Positions 48,931-50,084 of a stretch of 50,084 nucleotides of DNA are shown here, piece by piece. Numbering within the stretch: position 1 is the first letter of the stretch; the number at the start of each line of letters is the position of its first letter. The notes under the pieces were generated by a model. That model saw only the letters and a program-made list of their open reading frames with translations. It was not told the origin of the DNA and made no database searches. Both the position numbers and the translations under genes were made by a program. Origin of the DNA: Candidatus Azobacteroides sp. (lineage in GTDB: Bacteria; Bacteroidota; Bacteroidia; Bacteroidales; Azobacteroidaceae); assembly GCA_009778655.1 (NCBI GenBank), contig WRFZ01000175.1, positions 1 to 50,084 on the forward strand, written 5' to 3'.

Positions 48931-50084
48931 TTATTTCAATCCCGCAAGCGTTTTTTTCACCCTGTGCATGGCTTCAATCAATTGATCGTCGGAAGCGGCA
49001 TAAGAAAAACGAACGCACTCGGGTGCGCCGAATGCCAAACCGCCTACCGAAGCTACATGACCTTCTTCCAAGAGATACATAGCCAAGTCGGCCGAATGTT
49101 CAATTTTCTTCCCTTTGAACGATTTTCCGATGTAAGCGCTACAGTCGGGAAACAAATAAAAAGCGCCGCTCGGACGATTTACTATCAGTCCGGGTATATC
49201 TTCGGCTAATTCCATCATCAAGTCGCGCCGGCGTTGAAAAGCCTCACGCATTGCTGCCACGCAATCCTGCGATCCGAGGTAAGCGGCTTCGGCTGCCTTT
49301 TGTGCAATGCTGCTGGGAGCGGAAGTATATTGCCCTTGCAACTTATTGCAAGCCGATGCAATCCACAGCGGAGCGGCAATCCAGCCCAAACGCCAACCGG
49401 TCATCGCGTAAGCTTTGGAGACGCCGTTCACAATCACGACCCGATCGCGAACAGATGCAAATTGAGCGATGCTTTCGTGTTTACCGATATAATTGATATG
49501 TTCGTATATTTCATCGGAAATAATCGTGATATTCGGATAAGCGGCGAGAACATCCGCTAAACCTTTCAATTCTTCCCGAGAATAAACGCTTCCCGTCGGA
49601 TTGGAAGGCGAACAAAGGATAAGCGCTTTGGTCTTCGGAGTAATGGCAGCTTTCAATTGTGCGGGCGTAATCTTGAAATCTTGGTCAATTCCGGCGGTAA
49701 TAATCACATTGGTTCCGGCGGCTAATTTGACCATTTCCACATAGCTTACCCAATAAGGAGCGGGAACAATCACTTCGTCGCCCGGTCCGACAATGGAGAG
49801 AAGTACATTACAAACCGATTGTTTGGCGCCGTTGGAGCAGACAATTTGTCCCGCAGTATAATCCAATTTATTTTCCCGTTTTAACTTATCAACAATTGCA
49901 TTTCGTAGCGAAAGGTATCCCGAAACCGGAGGATAAAAAGAAAAATTGGCGTCAATCGCTTTGCGAGCCGCTTCCTTAATAAAGTCCGGAGTGAAAAAAT
50001 CGGGTTCGCCTACACTTAAATTGATTACATCAATTCCTTGCGCTTTTAATTCATCGCTTTTCTGCGACATCGCCAAGGTTTCCG
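48931..50084 (-). CDS. aspartate aminotransferase (class I PLP), 5' end beyond window
   Basis: A cytosolic PLP enzyme that transfers the amino group of aspartate to 2-oxoglutarate. About 383 residues are visible; the frame is open to the window edge, and normal family members have some 15-20 more residues before the MAMSQKSDELKAQGI block. Landmarks are LSVGEPDF, SNGAKQSVCNVLLS, PAPYWVSYVEM, CSPSNPTGSVYS, and the PLP-binding lysine in VNGVSKAYAMTGWRLGW. The C-terminal part includes the substrate arginine region VRFSYA. The first in-window Met should not be taken as the start. Other class I aminotransferases are possible but less likely. Confidence 0.9.
   Translation of the reverse strand, partial: ETLAMSQKSDELKAQGIDVINLSVGEPDFFTPDFIKEAARKAIDANFSFYPPVSGYLSLRNAIVDKLKRENKLDYTAGQIVCSNGAKQSVCNVLLSIVGPGDEVIVPAPYWVSYVEMVKLAAGTNVIITAGIDQDFKITPAQLKAAITPKTKALILCSPSNPTGSVYSREELKGLADVLAAYPNITIISDEIYEHINYIGKHESIAQFASVRDRVVIVNGVSKAYAMTGWRLGWIAAPLWIASACNKLQGQYTSAPSSIAQKAAEAAYLGSQDCVAAMREAFQRRRDLMMELAEDIPGLIVNRPSGAFYLFPDCSAYIGKSFKGKKIEHSADLAMYLLEEGHVASVGGLAFGAPECVRFSYAASDDQLIEAMHRVKKTLAGLK

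Overview
The window looks like a chromosomal segment of an anaerobic Bacteroidota bacterium, most likely order Bacteroidales. The main evidence is the recurring Bacteroidota -7 promoter element TAnnTTTG in front of genes on both strands, sometimes with an upstream TTG/TTTG. Gene content agrees: a Bacteroidota-type LptD, MlaD plus amidase, MtaB with an LpxL-like acyltransferase, AsnA, DUF3822-rsmD, and a GG-leader peptide with a C39-peptidase ABC exporter. GC content looks moderate (about 40% by eye) in the housekeeping parts and clearly lower in parts of the 37.5-44.4 kb region. No rRNA, tRNA, CRISPR array or transposase was recognised.

Layout. 0-8 kb: alaS, a small lipoprotein, pepD, an LPG-synthase-like membrane protein, rsmA and lpdA. 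8-9.5 kb: an accessory AAA ATPase/DUF4143 gene preceded by three direct repeats with an exact 33-bp period. 9.5-15.3 kb (minus strand): dnaA followed by an ABC ATPase and an ATP-grasp-like protein, then mlaD and an N-acetylmuramoyl-L-alanine amidase. 15.4-22.9 kb: HD protein, LptD, ung, asnA, mtaB and an LpxL-like acyltransferase. 23-24.8 kb: two exported proteins of unknown function. 24.9-25.1 kb: an array of small hairpins. 25.2-28.4 kb: a four-gene flavin/iron-sulfur redox operon resembling FlxD-FlxC-FlxB-FlxA, with no HdrABC partner in the window. 28.4-29.2 kb: an AT-rich gap with a large inverted repeat, a two-way terminator and a possible 40-residue gene. 29.2-33.8 kb: PagL-like deacylase, CbpA/CbpM chaperone pair, a coiled-coil lipoprotein, rsmI and a conserved hypothetical.

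34-49 kb is mostly accessory. It holds an outer-membrane barrel/TonB-receptor-like protein and a WG-repeat exported protein. Next comes a compact peptide natural-product cluster: a 76-residue precursor with two VAGCGC repeats, a radical SAM/SPASM maturase and a C39-peptidase ABC exporter, with a divergent XRE regulator. A toxin-antitoxin island follows: remnants of an MNT/HepT module and an intact three-gene HipB-HipS-HipT-like system. Its promoter carries three 16-bp operator-like sites spaced exactly 41 bp apart. A 44-bp direct repeat, duplicating the 3' end of the XRE gene, flanks this island. Beyond it lie a RecD-like helicase, a putative ADP-ribosyltransferase-type toxin pair, DUF3822-rsmD, a VapC-like pair and the start of an aspartate aminotransferase cut by the window end.

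The best candidates for something new are the GCGC-repeat peptide cluster, the Hdr-less flx-like operon, the repeat-flanked HipBST-like island with phased operators, and the ART-like two-gene module. Gene identities come from reading motifs by eye. No database search or folding computation was run.
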